In this document: piece after piece, positions 24,812-33,869 of the stretch
Layout: every line of letters starts with the position of its first letter
How positions within the stretch are numbered: position 1 is the first letter of the stretch
NCBI GenBank assembly: GCA_035649275.1
Contig: DASRJW010000097.1
Location: 26,859-90,858, forward strand
Reading direction: 5' to 3'
DNA from: Candidatus Krumholzibacteriia bacterium
Lineage (GTDB): Bacteria > Krumholzibacteriota > Krumholzibacteriia > G020349025
DNA length: 64,000 nt
Position numbers and translations under genes: made by a program
Notes under the pieces: model-generated
The model's database searches: none
Told to the model about the DNA's origin: nothing
What the model saw: the letters and a program-made list of their open reading frames with translations, nothing else

Positions 24812-26236
24812 ATGCCACGCTATGTGCTCGCCTATTCGGGGGGCCTCGACACTTCGGTCATGCTCCGCTGGTTGCAGGAGACGCATGGCGCCGAGGTCGT
24901 GACCTTCACGGCGGACCTGGGGCAGAAACAGGAGCTGCGCGGCGTGCGGGAGAAGGCCCTCGCCACCGGGGCGAGCCGCGCCTTCGTCGTGGATCTGCGC
25001 CCAGAGTTCGTCGCCGACTACGTCTGGCCGAGCCTGAAGGCGGGAGCGCTGTACCAAGGCGTGTACCCGCTGGCCACGGCGCTCGGCCGGCCGCTCATCG
25101 CCGCGCACGCCGTGCGCATCGCCCGTGAAGTCGGCGCCGATGCCTTCGTGCATGGCTGCACCGGCAAGGGCAATGACCAGGTGCGCCTGGAGGTCGGGGT
25201 GCGGACGCTGGCACCGGAGTTGCGCTGTCTGGCGCCGCTCCGCGACTGGGAACTGCGCTCGCGGGAAGAAGAGATCGCTTGGGCCCGTTCCCGCGGCATC
25301 CCGATCTCGGCAACCTTGGCCTCGCCCTATTCGATCGACGAGAATCTGTGGGGCATGGCGATCGAAGCGGGTGCGCTCGAAGACCCCTGGACGGCGCCGC
25401 CGGCGGATTGCTGGCAGCTCACGGTGGACCCGATGGCAGCGCCGGAGCCAGGCGTCGAGGTGCGACTCGTCTTCGAGGCCGGCGTGCCGGTGGCTCTGGA
25501 CGGCGAGCCGCTCGACGGGCCGGCGCTGGTGGAACAGCTCAACACCCTGGCGGCGGCGCACGGCGTCGGCCGTCTCGATGTCATCGAGGATCGCCTGGTC
25601 GGCATCAAGTCGCGCGAGGTCTACGAAGCACCCGCGGCGGTGGTGTTGCACACCGCCCGGGAAGCCCTGGAACAGCTCGTCCTCGATCGGGAGACGCGGC
25701 GCTTGAAGGCGGCGCTGGGACAGGAGCTGGCGCGGCTCGTGTACGACGGCCAGTGGTTCACGCCGTTGCGACAAGCGATCGCTGCCTTCGTGGACGAAGC
25801 GGTGCGGCCGCTCGGCGGCGAGGTGCGCCTGCGCCTCCGCCGGGGCACCGTGGTCGCCGTGGGCCGGCGGTCGTCGCAGGCGCTGTACCAGCACGCCCTC
25901 GCCACCTACAGCGCCGGCGACAGCTTCGATCATCGTGCTGCCACCGGTTTCATCGAGCTCTTCGGCCTGGCCGGGCGCAGCACCGCGGCAGTACGCCGGC
26001 AGGCGGAGGAAGCGGTGGAAGCGTTGCAAGCGGCGACGGCGCACCTCGATGCAGGGGCAGCCCACGTCGAAGCAGTGGCGGAGAAAACCGTGGGCGGTGC
26101 GACCGCCGCGGGCGGTGCGGCGGCGAACAGTGCGGGCAGTGCGACGGTGAAAGCCGCGGGCAGTGCGGCGGCGAACACTGCGGGCAGCCGCGTGGCGTCC
26201 ACGGCCAGACCGCGCCGTTCGGGAGCGTTGCGTTGA
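24812..26236 (+). CDS. argG: argininosuccinate synthase with repetitive C-terminal tail
   Basis: Joins citrulline and aspartate at the cost of ATP to AMP and PPi. 474 residues from ATG 24812 (aaggaga upstream; longer in-frame start at 24737 is unsupported). The P-loop YVLAYSGGLDTSVMLRWL, the VHGCTGKGNDQVR motif and YSIDENLWG are diagnostic. Homology ends near residue 410; the remaining ~60 residues are Ala/Gly/Ser/Val-rich and derive from a 24-bp tandem repeat, giving a protein about 70 residues longer than usual. Its stop overlaps the argH start (TTGA). Confidence 0.95.
   Translation: MPRYVLAYSGGLDTSVMLRWLQETHGAEVVTFTADLGQKQELRGVREKALATGASRAFVVDLRPEFVADYVWPSLKAGALYQGVYPLATALGRPLIAAHAVRIAREVGADAFVHGCTGKGNDQVRLEVGVRTLAPELRCLAPLRDWELRSREEEIAWARSRGIPISATLASPYSIDENLWGMAIEAGALEDPWTAPPADCWQLTVDPMAAPEPGVEVRLVFEAGVPVALDGEPLDGPALVEQLNTLAAAHGVGRLDVIEDRLVGIKSREVYEAPAAVVLHTAREALEQLVLDRETRRLKAALGQELARLVYDGQWFTPLRQAIAAFVDEAVRPLGGEVRLRLRRGTVVAVGRRSSQALYQHALATYSAGDSFDHRAATGFIELFGLAGRSTAAVRRQAEEAVEALQAATAHLDAGAAHVEAVAEKTVGGATAAGGAAANSAGSATVKAAGSAAANTAGSRVASTARPRRSGALR
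26108..26203 (+). repeat. 24-bp tandem minisatellite in the 3' end of argG
   Basis: Four units start at 26108, 26132, 26156 and 26180, each opening with gcgggc; a partial unit starts at 26090. Each encodes eight residues of the form A-G-(G/S)-A-(A/T)-(A/V)-(N/K)-(S/A/T). Units 1 and 3 are nearly identical, consistent with slippage or unequal recombination. Confidence 0.85.
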
Positions 26237-27603
26237 GCGATCTTTGGGGCGGTCGTTTCCACGAACCGATGGACCAGGCGCTACGCCGGTTCTCGTCCTC
26301 GTTCCCCGTGGATCGCCGGCTGGCGCGTCAGGACCTCCAAGGCAGCCGAGCCCACGCGGAGGCCCTGGCGGCGGCGGGCTTCCTGCCGGAAGCGGAGCGC
26401 CAGCTGTTGTTCGAGGCTCTGCAGCAGCTCGAGGGCGAGATCGAAGCGGGCACCTTCCCACCCGAGGCGGCGGCGCTCGAGTCGCTTCCCGAGGACATCC
26501 ATTCTGCCATCGAGACGCGCCTCACCGAGCTCTGCGGCGAGGCAGCGAAACGTCTGCACGCCGGCCGCAGCCGCAACGATCAGGTGGTGACGGATGTCCT
26601 GCTCTGGTTGAAAGAGGCTTCGGCGGAAGTGGAAGAAGCGGTGCGGGGCGCGGCCCGGGCGTTGGTGGAGCAAGCGGAGAAGCACCAGTCGACCTGGATC
26701 CACGCCTACACACACTTGCAACGGGCCCAGCCGCTGTCCCTGGCGCACCATCTCCTGGCGCACGTGGAGGCGCTGCGACGCGACGTGGAACGTCTCGTCG
26801 AGGCTCGCCGGCGCGCCGATCGCTCGCCCCTCGGTGCGGGCGCCGGCGCCGGTTCGAGCCTGCCCCTCGACCGCGAGGCCACGGCGCACCGCCTCGGTTT
26901 CGCTCGCGTGGCGACCCACTCCATCGATGCCGTGGCCGATCGCGACTGGGCCATCGAGTTCACCGGCGCCTGCGCCTTGATCATGACGCACCTCTCCCGT
27001 CTCGCCGAGGAGCTGGTGCTGTGGTCCGCACCGGAGTTCGGCCTGGTGACGCTCGGGGATGCCTGGTGCACCGGGTCCTCGATGCTGCCGCAGAAGCGCA
27101 ACCCCGACGTCGCGGAGCTCGTGCGCGGCAAGACGGCGCGAGTGCACGGGCGCTTGCTGTCGCTGCACGGGCTGCTCAAGGGTCTGCCGCTCTCGTACAA
27201 CCGCGACTTGCAAGAGGACAAGGAGGCGTTGTTCGACGCCGCGGACACGACGCGGGATTGCGCGCGCCTGCTGGCGGGTGCTCTCGGCAGCGCCCGCTTC
27301 CACCCGTCGCGGCCGGTGGGGCTCGACTTCTCCGCCGCCACCGATCTGGCCGAGGAGCTGGTGCGCCGCGGCGTCCCCTTCCGTCTCGCCCACGAGCGCG
27401 TCGGCCGTCTGGTGGCCGCCTGCGAAAGCAGCGGGCGCGGCCTCGCCGGTGCCACGCCGGCGGAGCTCCGTGAGGCCGGCCTCGACGGCCTCGATCCAGC
27501 CCTCCTCACCCCCGAGGGCAGCGTCCGGGCCAAGCGCACCCTCGGCTCGACGCATCCCGCCGAGATCGAGCGGGCGCTGGCTGCAGCCCGCGCCTGGGTC
27601 TAG
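26233..27603 (+). CDS. argH: argininosuccinate lyase
   Basis: Last step of arginine synthesis: splits argininosuccinate to arginine and fumarate. 456 residues in the fumarase/aspartase superfamily. Visible signatures are LWGGRFHEPMDQALRRFSSS at the start, LHAGRSRNDQVVTD near residue 110, THLQRAQPLSLAHHL near 158, and the catalytic flexible loop GSSMLPQKRNPDVAELVRGK near 280. The frame is open far upstream, but the conserved beginning is at TTG 26233, which shares three bases with the argG stop. argF (ornithine carbamoyltransferase) does not follow; the operon ends here. Confidence 0.95.
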   Translation: MSDLWGGRFHEPMDQALRRFSSSFPVDRRLARQDLQGSRAHAEALAAAGFLPEAERQLLFEALQQLEGEIEAGTFPPEAAALESLPEDIHSAIETRLTELCGEAAKRLHAGRSRNDQVVTDVLLWLKEASAEVEEAVRGAARALVEQAEKHQSTWIHAYTHLQRAQPLSLAHHLLAHVEALRRDVERLVEARRRADRSPLGAGAGAGSSLPLDREATAHRLGFARVATHSIDAVADRDWAIEFTGACALIMTHLSRLAEELVLWSAPEFGLVTLGDAWCTGSSMLPQKRNPDVAELVRGKTARVHGRLLSLHGLLKGLPLSYNRDLQEDKEALFDAADTTRDCARLLAGALGSARFHPSRPVGLDFSAATDLAEELVRRGVPFRLAHERVGRLVAACESSGRGLAGATPAELREAGLDGLDPALLTPEGSVRAKRTLGSTHPAEIERALAAARAWV

Positions 27604-27612
27604 ATTGAGTGC

Positions 27613-30504
27613 ATGAGAAGCGGTCTTTCATATTTCTGGCGGTGCGCCAGGAGGATCCTGCCTCGTCTCCTCGTCGCCGCCGTCGGGGTGTGGCTCGCGG
27701 CGCCGGGAGCCGTCGACACGGCTGCTGCCGCCAAGCCCGGAAAAGGTGTCCCGCCGCCGCGCCTCGAGGCGCGGGCATGGAACGACAGCCTGCTACCGCC
27801 TTCTTTCTCGCCGGCGGACGAGCCGATGGCGCTCCGCGGTTTCCCGCCGGACTCGCTGGACGATGCCAAGAGACCGAAGCTGCAAGCGACCTGGGCCGGC
27901 ACCGCGCCGGCGCTGGACGGCCGCGTCGGCGATTGGCCGGTGGTGCGCTGGCACGAGTTGCGCGGCGGCACCACCCTCCTCCGCGGGCAGTGGAACGGCA
28001 GCAGCGATGCAGCTCTCGACTTCGCGCTCCTGTGGACGGCACAAGGTCTCGTCCTCGGTGCGACGCTCCGCGACGACACGCTCGTCGTCGGTAGGGAGAA
28101 CGCGCCGCGCGTCGAAAGCGTGCTGCTCTATTTGAGCTCGAGCTCGACGTTGGTGCAACGCTATTGGGCCGGCTCTGAGCGGGCGGTGCGCCTCTGCGCG
28201 GATGGCCAGCTCGAGGCCTGGACGCGCTGGCACAACCGGCGGGTGGCGCTCTTTGACCCGCAGGTGCTGGGCACGCGCGGTGCCGCCAGGGTGCAACGCG
28301 ACGCCGGGAGCGGCGGCAAGGTCGCCTTCGAACTCTTCGTGCCCTGGGATTTGCTCTTCCCGGCCTTGCCTCACGACGAGGCCGCGCTCCTCGTCAACGT
28401 TCTGGTGGAAGACGTGGATGGCGGCTCGGAGAAGCTCTTCGCCTGGGTGACGCGTCCCGGCATGGTGACGGTGTCGAAACCCGGCAAGGTCGACACGCGC
28501 AAGCCCGGTCTCGTCTCCGCTTGGGCGCGGCTGCAGACCGGCGGCGGGCCCGCGGCAGGGACGTGGATCAGCTCGATCGGCACGCGGCATTGGGAGAGCG
28601 GTTTTCCCTTCGAATGGTCGGTGTGGCGCTTTGGCGCCACCGGAGAGACGAAACCCGTCGTCCTCGCCGCTGGACTGCATGGCGAGAGACCGCTCCGCGT
28701 CGAGGTGTCGAGCCAGCCGGCTCTCGTCCGCTACCACGGAGCCCCGAGTGTACCGGCCGCTTGGCCGCGGTCGCGACGCCTGGAGCTCGACCTCGGCACG
28801 CCCGGCGCGGCTCCATGGCGACACGACCTGGTGCACCTGGCGCCGACGCGAGCCAGTCTCGCCGCGGGTCTGGCGGAAGTGAGCGAACCGACGAAGACAG
28901 CGGCGAAGGAACCGAGTCGTTTCCCCCGCCCCGCCGATATCGCCGTGCGGCTCCGCAAGGCGGAAGAAATGCTCGCTCGCCTCGGCGATTGGCGGGAGGT
29001 GCGCGCCGGCGAGCGCGGTATCCTGGCGGCGCGTGCCGCGGCCTGGGCAGGAATCGAAAACCGGCTGCTCGAAAGCCAGGTGCTGCGCGATCTGCTGCTC
29101 CCGGCACCGGACAAGGCGGGACAGGAGCAGCTGCTCGCGGCGCTCTGGCCGCGGCGATCGTCACAAGGCTTTCCGATCTCCGTGCCCTTCCTGCGCGGCC
29201 AATGGTCGGCGCCGGACGGCAGCCTGCAGCCCCACGCGGTGTATCTCTCGCAGGCCGCTGCGGCGGGCACACCGGCGCCCCTCCTCCTCGTTCTCCATGA
29301 TCTGGGGGAGAACGAGATGGCGCCGCTGGAGATTCCAGCCCTTCTCGCCGCCGTCGAGGCGCGGGGCTGGATTGCCGTCAGTCCCTACGCGCGCGGCGAC
29401 ACCGGCTTCGAGCTTGCTGGCGAACGGGACGTGCTCGACGTGCTGCAGCAGTGTCGGTCCGAGTTGCCCGTGGATCCGACCCGCCTCTACGTCACCGGCT
29501 TCGGGATGGGGGCCACCGGCGCGTGGCTGCTTTCCTTGCGCCATGCGAACCTCTTCGCGGCGGCGGCCATTGTCTCGGGTTACGGCGACATGGACCAGCC
29601 CGGCATCTTCCAGGCTCTGGCGTACCAGCCGGAGGAGATCTTCTTCTACGAGACGATGAACCCGGCGCGACTGGTGCGGCCCGAGGTGAAGACGGCGTTC
29701 CGCGTCGTTCATGCCGAGCAGGATCAGCGCATCTCGGTGGTCCACGCCCGGGTGCTCGCCGAGCGCCTGCAGGAGTACGGCATCGCCCACGAGGTGGTGC
29801 TGCCGCCCACGACGCTCGAGGGGCGGGCGCTCTTCGAGAGCGAACTGGGCGCCAATCTGGATTTCCTCGCCGCGCACCGCCGCGTGACGCCGGGCGAGGT
29901 CGACGCGACCTGGCAGAGCGGTACCGGCGGGCCGGTGGCCTCGGTCTTCGCCCGCGGTCCCTTCGTCGTCGTGCGCGGCACGCGGTCGCTCCCCGGCGCG
30001 CCGGTCTTGGCTGGGCCGGATTCCACCCACCGTCGCGAGGTGACCGGTCCTGCGGCGGACGCCCGCACCGCCCAGCACTTCACCGAGGAATGGCAATCGC
30101 TCTTCGCCGGAGTGCCGAGGGTGCTGGACGATACGAAGGTGGACGCCAAGCTGCAGGCGACGACGAATCTGGTGCTCGTCGGAGATCCGCGCACGAACCG
30201 CGTCCTGGCGGAGGTGGCGTCCAAGCTCCCGGTGCACTACCAAGGCGACCGCTTCGAGGTGGACGGCAAGTCCTGGAGCTTCAATGAGGCGGGCATCGTC
30301 TTCGCCACCGCGCACCCCGCCGTCAGCGGACGGACCGTCGTGGTGCTCTCGGGAATGCCCGAGCGTCTCGGCGGCGCGGGGAAGTCGCTCCTCAAGCTCG
30401 GGGCGGACTACGTCGTGGTGACCGACGACCACGAGGTCCTCGCCATCGGCCACTTCCGCGGCTTCGGCGGCAAGTCCCGCCCGCCCACCGGGGATTCGCG
30501 CTGA
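27613..30504 (+). CDS. secreted multidomain protein with carbohydrate-binding-like and inactive-looking alpha/beta-hydrolase domains
   Basis: A 963-residue protein with a signal peptide (hydrophobic core near residues 17-38). Residues about 85-270 resemble a CBM9/DOMON-type sugar-binding sandwich (ALDGRVGDWPVVRWHEL; LDFALLWTAQGLVLGATL). Residues about 550-760 are an esterase/PHB-depolymerase-like alpha/beta-hydrolase: PAPLLLVLHDLGENE, WIAVSPYARGDTGFE, PTRLYVTGFGMGATGAWLLS. The nucleophile elbow reads G-F-G-M-G (629-633), with Gly where Ser is expected, and no convincing catalytic His follows. The last 200 residues are beta-rich and unassigned. It starts 9 bases after argH but lacks a clear ribosome site. 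Binding role more likely than catalysis. Confidence 0.65.
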   Translation: MRSGLSYFWRCARRILPRLLVAAVGVWLAAPGAVDTAAAAKPGKGVPPPRLEARAWNDSLLPPSFSPADEPMALRGFPPDSLDDAKRPKLQATWAGTAPALDGRVGDWPVVRWHELRGGTTLLRGQWNGSSDAALDFALLWTAQGLVLGATLRDDTLVVGRENAPRVESVLLYLSSSSTLVQRYWAGSERAVRLCADGQLEAWTRWHNRRVALFDPQVLGTRGAARVQRDAGSGGKVAFELFVPWDLLFPALPHDEAALLVNVLVEDVDGGSEKLFAWVTRPGMVTVSKPGKVDTRKPGLVSAWARLQTGGGPAAGTWISSIGTRHWESGFPFEWSVWRFGATGETKPVVLAAGLHGERPLRVEVSSQPALVRYHGAPSVPAAWPRSRRLELDLGTPGAAPWRHDLVHLAPTRASLAAGLAEVSEPTKTAAKEPSRFPRPADIAVRLRKAEEMLARLGDWREVRAGERGILAARAAAWAGIENRLLESQVLRDLLLPAPDKAGQEQLLAALWPRRSSQGFPISVPFLRGQWSAPDGSLQPHAVYLSQAAAAGTPAPLLLVLHDLGENEMAPLEIPALLAAVEARGWIAVSPYARGDTGFELAGERDVLDVLQQCRSELPVDPTRLYVTGFGMGATGAWLLSLRHANLFAAAAIVSGYGDMDQPGIFQALAYQPEEIFFYETMNPARLVRPEVKTAFRVVHAEQDQRISVVHARVLAERLQEYGIAHEVVLPPTTLEGRALFESELGANLDFLAAHRRVTPGEVDATWQSGTGGPVASVFARGPFVVVRGTRSLPGAPVLAGPDSTHRREVTGPAADARTAQHFTEEWQSLFAGVPRVLDDTKVDAKLQATTNLVLVGDPRTNRVLAEVASKLPVHYQGDRFEVDGKSWSFNEAGIVFATAHPAVSGRTVVVLSGMPERLGGAGKSLLKLGADYVVVTDDHEVLAIGHFRGFGGKSRPPTGDSR

Positions 30505-30800
30505 ACACCTCTGGCGTTTCGACCCGACAGGCGTTGCAGGACGGCGATCGAAACGGGTCGCCACATTGCCTGGCTACCGGACCGTCACGGGCGCCCTACC
30601 AATCGACGTAATGGCTTCCAGGTGGCTGGATTTGATCGACAAGGGTTCTCACCTTCTTGCCGACGGCACCGTACACGCCGAGAACTACATGCATGCGCGC
30701 AGGCAGGGTGTATGAAATCCTCGCCGATGAGTTGAAGGGGTTTGGATAGTGCTGCGCCGCCTACTTGCGGTACAGTCCCGACTTCGAACGCCCCTTCCAC

Positions 30801-30992
30801 TCAGCGATTGCGAATGTAGGCGTTGACGCCAACGATCACCGGCTTACCGTTCACCGTCATATCAGTCGGCTGGTTGCCGTGCGTGGTCGCCACCACCAAG
30901 GTCTTGCCGCTTGCCGAGGGCGTGGGTTCCTGCAGGTCCAGAACCAGGGTGAGGGTCTTGGCCGCTTCGTCGATCTTCGCTTCGCGCAGCAC
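30801..30992 (-). CDS. small conserved-looking protein, function unknown
   Basis: A 63-residue protein; GTG start at 30992 with a strong aaggaga seven bases upstream, which is why I reject the longer frame to 31055. The sequence is compact and beta-strand rich, with KTLTLVLDLQEPTPSASGKT, LVVATTHGNQPTDM and a closing VNGKPVIVGVNAYIRNR, and has no Cys, signal peptide or membrane segment. I recall short proteins of this type (G-K-T-x-V-V-A-S-T-H-G-N) in unrelated bacteria but know no function. It stands alone, with non-coding DNA on both sides. Confidence 0.6.
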   Translation of the reverse strand: MLREAKIDEAAKTLTLVLDLQEPTPSASGKTLVVATTHGNQPTDMTVNGKPVIVGVNAYIRNR

Positions 30993-31616
30993 GATTCTTC
31001 TCCTTGGGTTCCTGGTCCGTGCCCCGAGGATACATACCACGAATCTCACCCGCACCTCCGCATCGTCCTCCTCCCCATCTGGGCTCGGCGTGCGACCAGC
31101 ACGTGCCTGCCGGGGGGGTGTTCATAAAACCCCCTCGAAAATCCACCCCGGGAACCCCCGGGAATCGGGGGCGGACTTGGAGCCGCTTCTCTTCGCCCGA
31201 CCTGAGTCGCCCGCGGATAGCCTGGACGGGAAGGTGCCGCGGGTGGTGCGCCTCCTCTTCGCCCCTGGCCCGGGAGTTGGCGGGGGATCACCGCCCCAAC
31301 CGCGCACGAGCCCGCTCAGGCACAGACCCACTCAACCGACCTCTGCGGAGCGGGTAAGAACGTCCCGCCGACTCATTCAGCCCTAGCGGCAACCTCTTTT
31401 GGCGTGCCTTTGGGCGCGTTTTATCACGTTCAGACGACCTTCTTTGAATCCCTTCCCTACCCTGGCCCTGGCGGATGGGTTCCGGTTCACAGTCTCGGCT
31501 TCTCGTGTTTCCGCGTTTCCTCGCAGCCCGACGCCGTCGTTGCCAGAACCTGGAGCACCATCAAGGTTCCCTACCGCTGATGAAGCCAGCCCCCAGCGAA
31601 GGAAGCGACCACGGCG
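30993..31616. other. intergenic region without recognisable gene
   Basis: About 620 bases between the small minus-strand gene and the NUDIX gene. Open frames here on both strands have Arg/Pro/Ser-rich compositions typical of non-coding high-GC DNA. C/G-run clusters near 31110-31170 could fold but lack T-tracts. The 296 bases at 30505-30800 are likewise empty. Promoters for the small gene must lie at its right end, but none is clear. Confidence 0.6.
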
Positions 31617-32153
31617 CTAAAACACCCCTGCCGCGCCGAGGCGGCGGTCGGCGAGCATGAGGGCGCAGATGGATTTGGCGTCGCGCAGCTCGCCCTGCAC
31701 GCACATCTGCAAGGCCCGCGCCCAGGGCACCTTCTCCACCGTGAGGACTTCGTCGGCGTCGAGGGCTTGCTTCGCCGGCTCCAGGTCCCGAGCCAGGAAC
31801 AGGTGGATCACCTCGTCGGTGAAGCCCGGCGTGGTGAGGATGCTGCCGAGCAGATCGAGCCGGCCAGCGCGCACACCCGCTTCCTCGACGAGCTCGCGCG
31901 CGGCGCACCTTTCCGGCGCCTCGCCCGGCTGCAGGGTTCCCGCCGGGACCTCGTAGATGAATCCGCCTGCCGCGTGGCGGTACTGGCGGATGAGCAGCAC
32001 GTTCTGGTCGGCGTCGACGGGGACGATGGCCGCGGCGCCGGGGTGGCGCACCATCTCGAGCGTCACCGCGCGGCCATTGGGCAGAGTGAGGGACTCCTGC
32101 ACCAAACGCACGACGCGGCCGCGATAGATCTCCTGGATTCGTGTTTCCGCCAT
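31617..32153 (-). CDS. NUDIX hydrolase, ADP-ribose pyrophosphatase-like
   Basis: A 178-residue Mg2+-dependent pyrophosphohydrolase acting on nucleoside diphosphates linked to another moiety, most likely ADP-ribose or similar sugars. The complete NUDIX box GTLQPGEAPERCAARELVEEAGV matches G-x5-E-x7-R-E-U-x-E-E-x-G-U near residues 71-93. The domain is preceded by VLLIRQYRHAAGGFIYEVPAG, where the E-V-P-A-G lead-in is typical for the ADPRase branch. ATG with gggaga. Last gene of a minus operon, 24 bases after the RqcH-like gene. Confidence 0.88.
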   Translation of the reverse strand: MAETRIQEIYRGRVVRLVQESLTLPNGRAVTLEMVRHPGAAAIVPVDADQNVLLIRQYRHAAGGFIYEVPAGTLQPGEAPERCAARELVEEAGVRAGRLDLLGSILTTPGFTDEVIHLFLARDLEPAKQALDADEVLTVEKVPWARALQMCVQGELRDAKSICALMLADRRLGAAGVF

Positions 32154-32177
32154 GATGTCTCCCTTCGCTGCCTGAAC

Positions 32178-33863
32178 TCAGTCGTCGTTCGCTTCCTGTG
32201 GCCCCTCGGGCAGGCCGGGGCGGACGAAGAGGGTCTTCTCGTGCGAGCAGGTGGCGAGGCCGGGAGTACCGCCGCGGGGCTTGCGGACGTAACGCTTGCG
32301 CGTCCAGAGGACGGGTACGGTGCGGGCGTGCTTCGCCTGGCTGAAGCGGGCGGCGATGGCGGCGGCAGCTTCCAGGATCTCCCGCGGCGGATTGTCCTTG
32401 CGCCCCTGCATGCGCAGCACCACGTGCGAACCGGATACGCCGCTCGCGTGCAACCAGACGTCGTCGGCGGCGGCGAAACGATGGGTGAGCTCGTCGTTCT
32501 CCCCATTGTTGCGCCCGACACGGACCTCCCAGTTTCCCGCCAAGAGGAAGCGGCGGCCCGGGCCGGCGTCGGCAGCGCGCCTGGCGTCAGCACCGCGACC
32601 TGCCCCGGCGCCGCGCCCAGCTTCGGTGGACGGCCGGGCGAGCTGCCATGGCGGCCCTCCCGGGGCCCAGAGCTTCGAGGCCTCGGCCTTGGCGAGAGCG
32701 GACGAGAGCGCCGCTTTCCAGGTGTCGCGGGCGGGTTGCAGGACGTCGGACCAGTCCGTGGCGGAAGCACCGCCGGCGTCGGGGAAGACGGCGAGGCGTG
32801 CGTCCAGTGCGTCCGCCGCGGCACGGGCTTCCTGCAGGCGCGCTTCCACCGCGGCATGACCGCGCGCGGCGCGGCGAGCGCGCTTGAAGAAGAGCGCCAC
32901 GTTCTCGTGCGGCGCCAGACTCGGATCGAGGCTCAAGGTGAGACGCGCGCCAGGCGTGTACAGATCCTCCACCTCGAGCTGTTCCTGGCCGCGCTGCACC
33001 CGGTGCAGGTTGGCGCTCAGGAGCTCCGCCTGACGGCGCCATGCTTCAGCCTGCTTGGTGTGTTCTGCATCGGCTTCGAGCTTGCCGAGTAGTTTCTGCA
33101 CGCGTTTGGCCTCGCGCTGCAGCGACTGCCGGTGTGTGCGGGCGAGTGCGGCGGCAGCAGCCGCGGCCAAGGTGAGGTGCGCCACGGCGGCGAGGGAGGG
33201 AGCGTTGTCGGAGCCGTCGCCGTCAGCTGGGTTGGCTCCAGGAGACAGGCCCACTGTGGTGGAGGCACTGGATGAGGGCGGATTCTTGTCCTTCTGGGCA
33301 ATGTGCCCGGAGCCCGGTTCCGGCGCCGGCCGCCGGCCGCTCCAGTTGGCGAGCTGCACGTCACCAGGTCCGAGGAGGAGAAAGTTCGCGCCGCGGTCGA
33401 AGAGCTCCGCGACCAGGGTGAAGCGCTCCGTTTCCCTGGTTCGCAATCGCTCGCACTCGAGCCAGAGCCGGCGATCCTCGGGCGCCGTGCGTAGCGCGCG
33501 GATCTCCGTTCCTTCGAGCTGGAGCCAGTCAGGGGCAGCGGCGGCGGGGCGCAGGAGCCAGGCGCGGAGAGCATCGAGCGCGGTGGCATCGTCGAGGCGG
33601 AGACCGAGCTCTTTTCCCGCCGGAGCGACGAGAGCAGGGTAGAGAGCGCCGAGTTCGGCGTGCAGTTCCTCCCGAACCCTTCCGTGCAGGCAGTAGGCCC
33701 AGGCAGCGCCCAGGGCGCCCAGCAGGCCGAGCTCAGCCGTGCCGTGCCGCGTCCCGAGCGCCAGGACGAGACCATCGCCGACGCAGACCAGGCGCTGCAC
33801 CTTGGCGCCTTCGAGTCGCGGCCGTTGCGCTGCGACGAAGCGTGCGAGCAGGACGGCATCCAC
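32178..33863 (-). CDS. NFACT-family (RqcH/FbpA-like) ribosome-associated protein
   Basis: A 561-residue protein of the NFACT family, which includes RqcH (adds Ala tails to stalled peptides on 50S subunits) and proteins once called fibronectin-binding. It has the N-terminal NFACT-N domain (MDAVLLARFVAAQRPRLEGAKVQRL), a long charged central coiled coil (about residues 255-400, LGKLEADAEHTKQAEAWR) and the C-terminal NFACT-R/DUF814 domain with DDVWLHASGVSGSHVVLRM, the most conserved segment. A Gly/Pro/Ser-rich insertion (about 190-220) and another near 430 break the family pattern. GTG start, 6 bases after the MBL hydrolase. Confidence 0.85.
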   Translation of the reverse strand: MDAVLLARFVAAQRPRLEGAKVQRLVCVGDGLVLALGTRHGTAELGLLGALGAAWAYCLHGRVREELHAELGALYPALVAPAGKELGLRLDDATALDALRAWLLRPAAAAPDWLQLEGTEIRALRTAPEDRRLWLECERLRTRETERFTLVAELFDRGANFLLLGPGDVQLANWSGRRPAPEPGSGHIAQKDKNPPSSSASTTVGLSPGANPADGDGSDNAPSLAAVAHLTLAAAAAAALARTHRQSLQREAKRVQKLLGKLEADAEHTKQAEAWRRQAELLSANLHRVQRGQEQLEVEDLYTPGARLTLSLDPSLAPHENVALFFKRARRAARGHAAVEARLQEARAAADALDARLAVFPDAGGASATDWSDVLQPARDTWKAALSSALAKAEASKLWAPGGPPWQLARPSTEAGRGAGAGRGADARRAADAGPGRRFLLAGNWEVRVGRNNGENDELTHRFAAADDVWLHASGVSGSHVVLRMQGRKDNPPREILEAAAAIAARFSQAKHARTVPVLWTRKRYVRKPRGGTPGLATCSHEKTLFVRPGLPEGPQEANDD

Positions 33864-33869
33864 GTTCGG

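Noticed and set aside
31110-31170. G/C-run cluster as an intrinsic terminator
   Set aside because: Pairing is possible in several registers but no T-tract follows in either direction.
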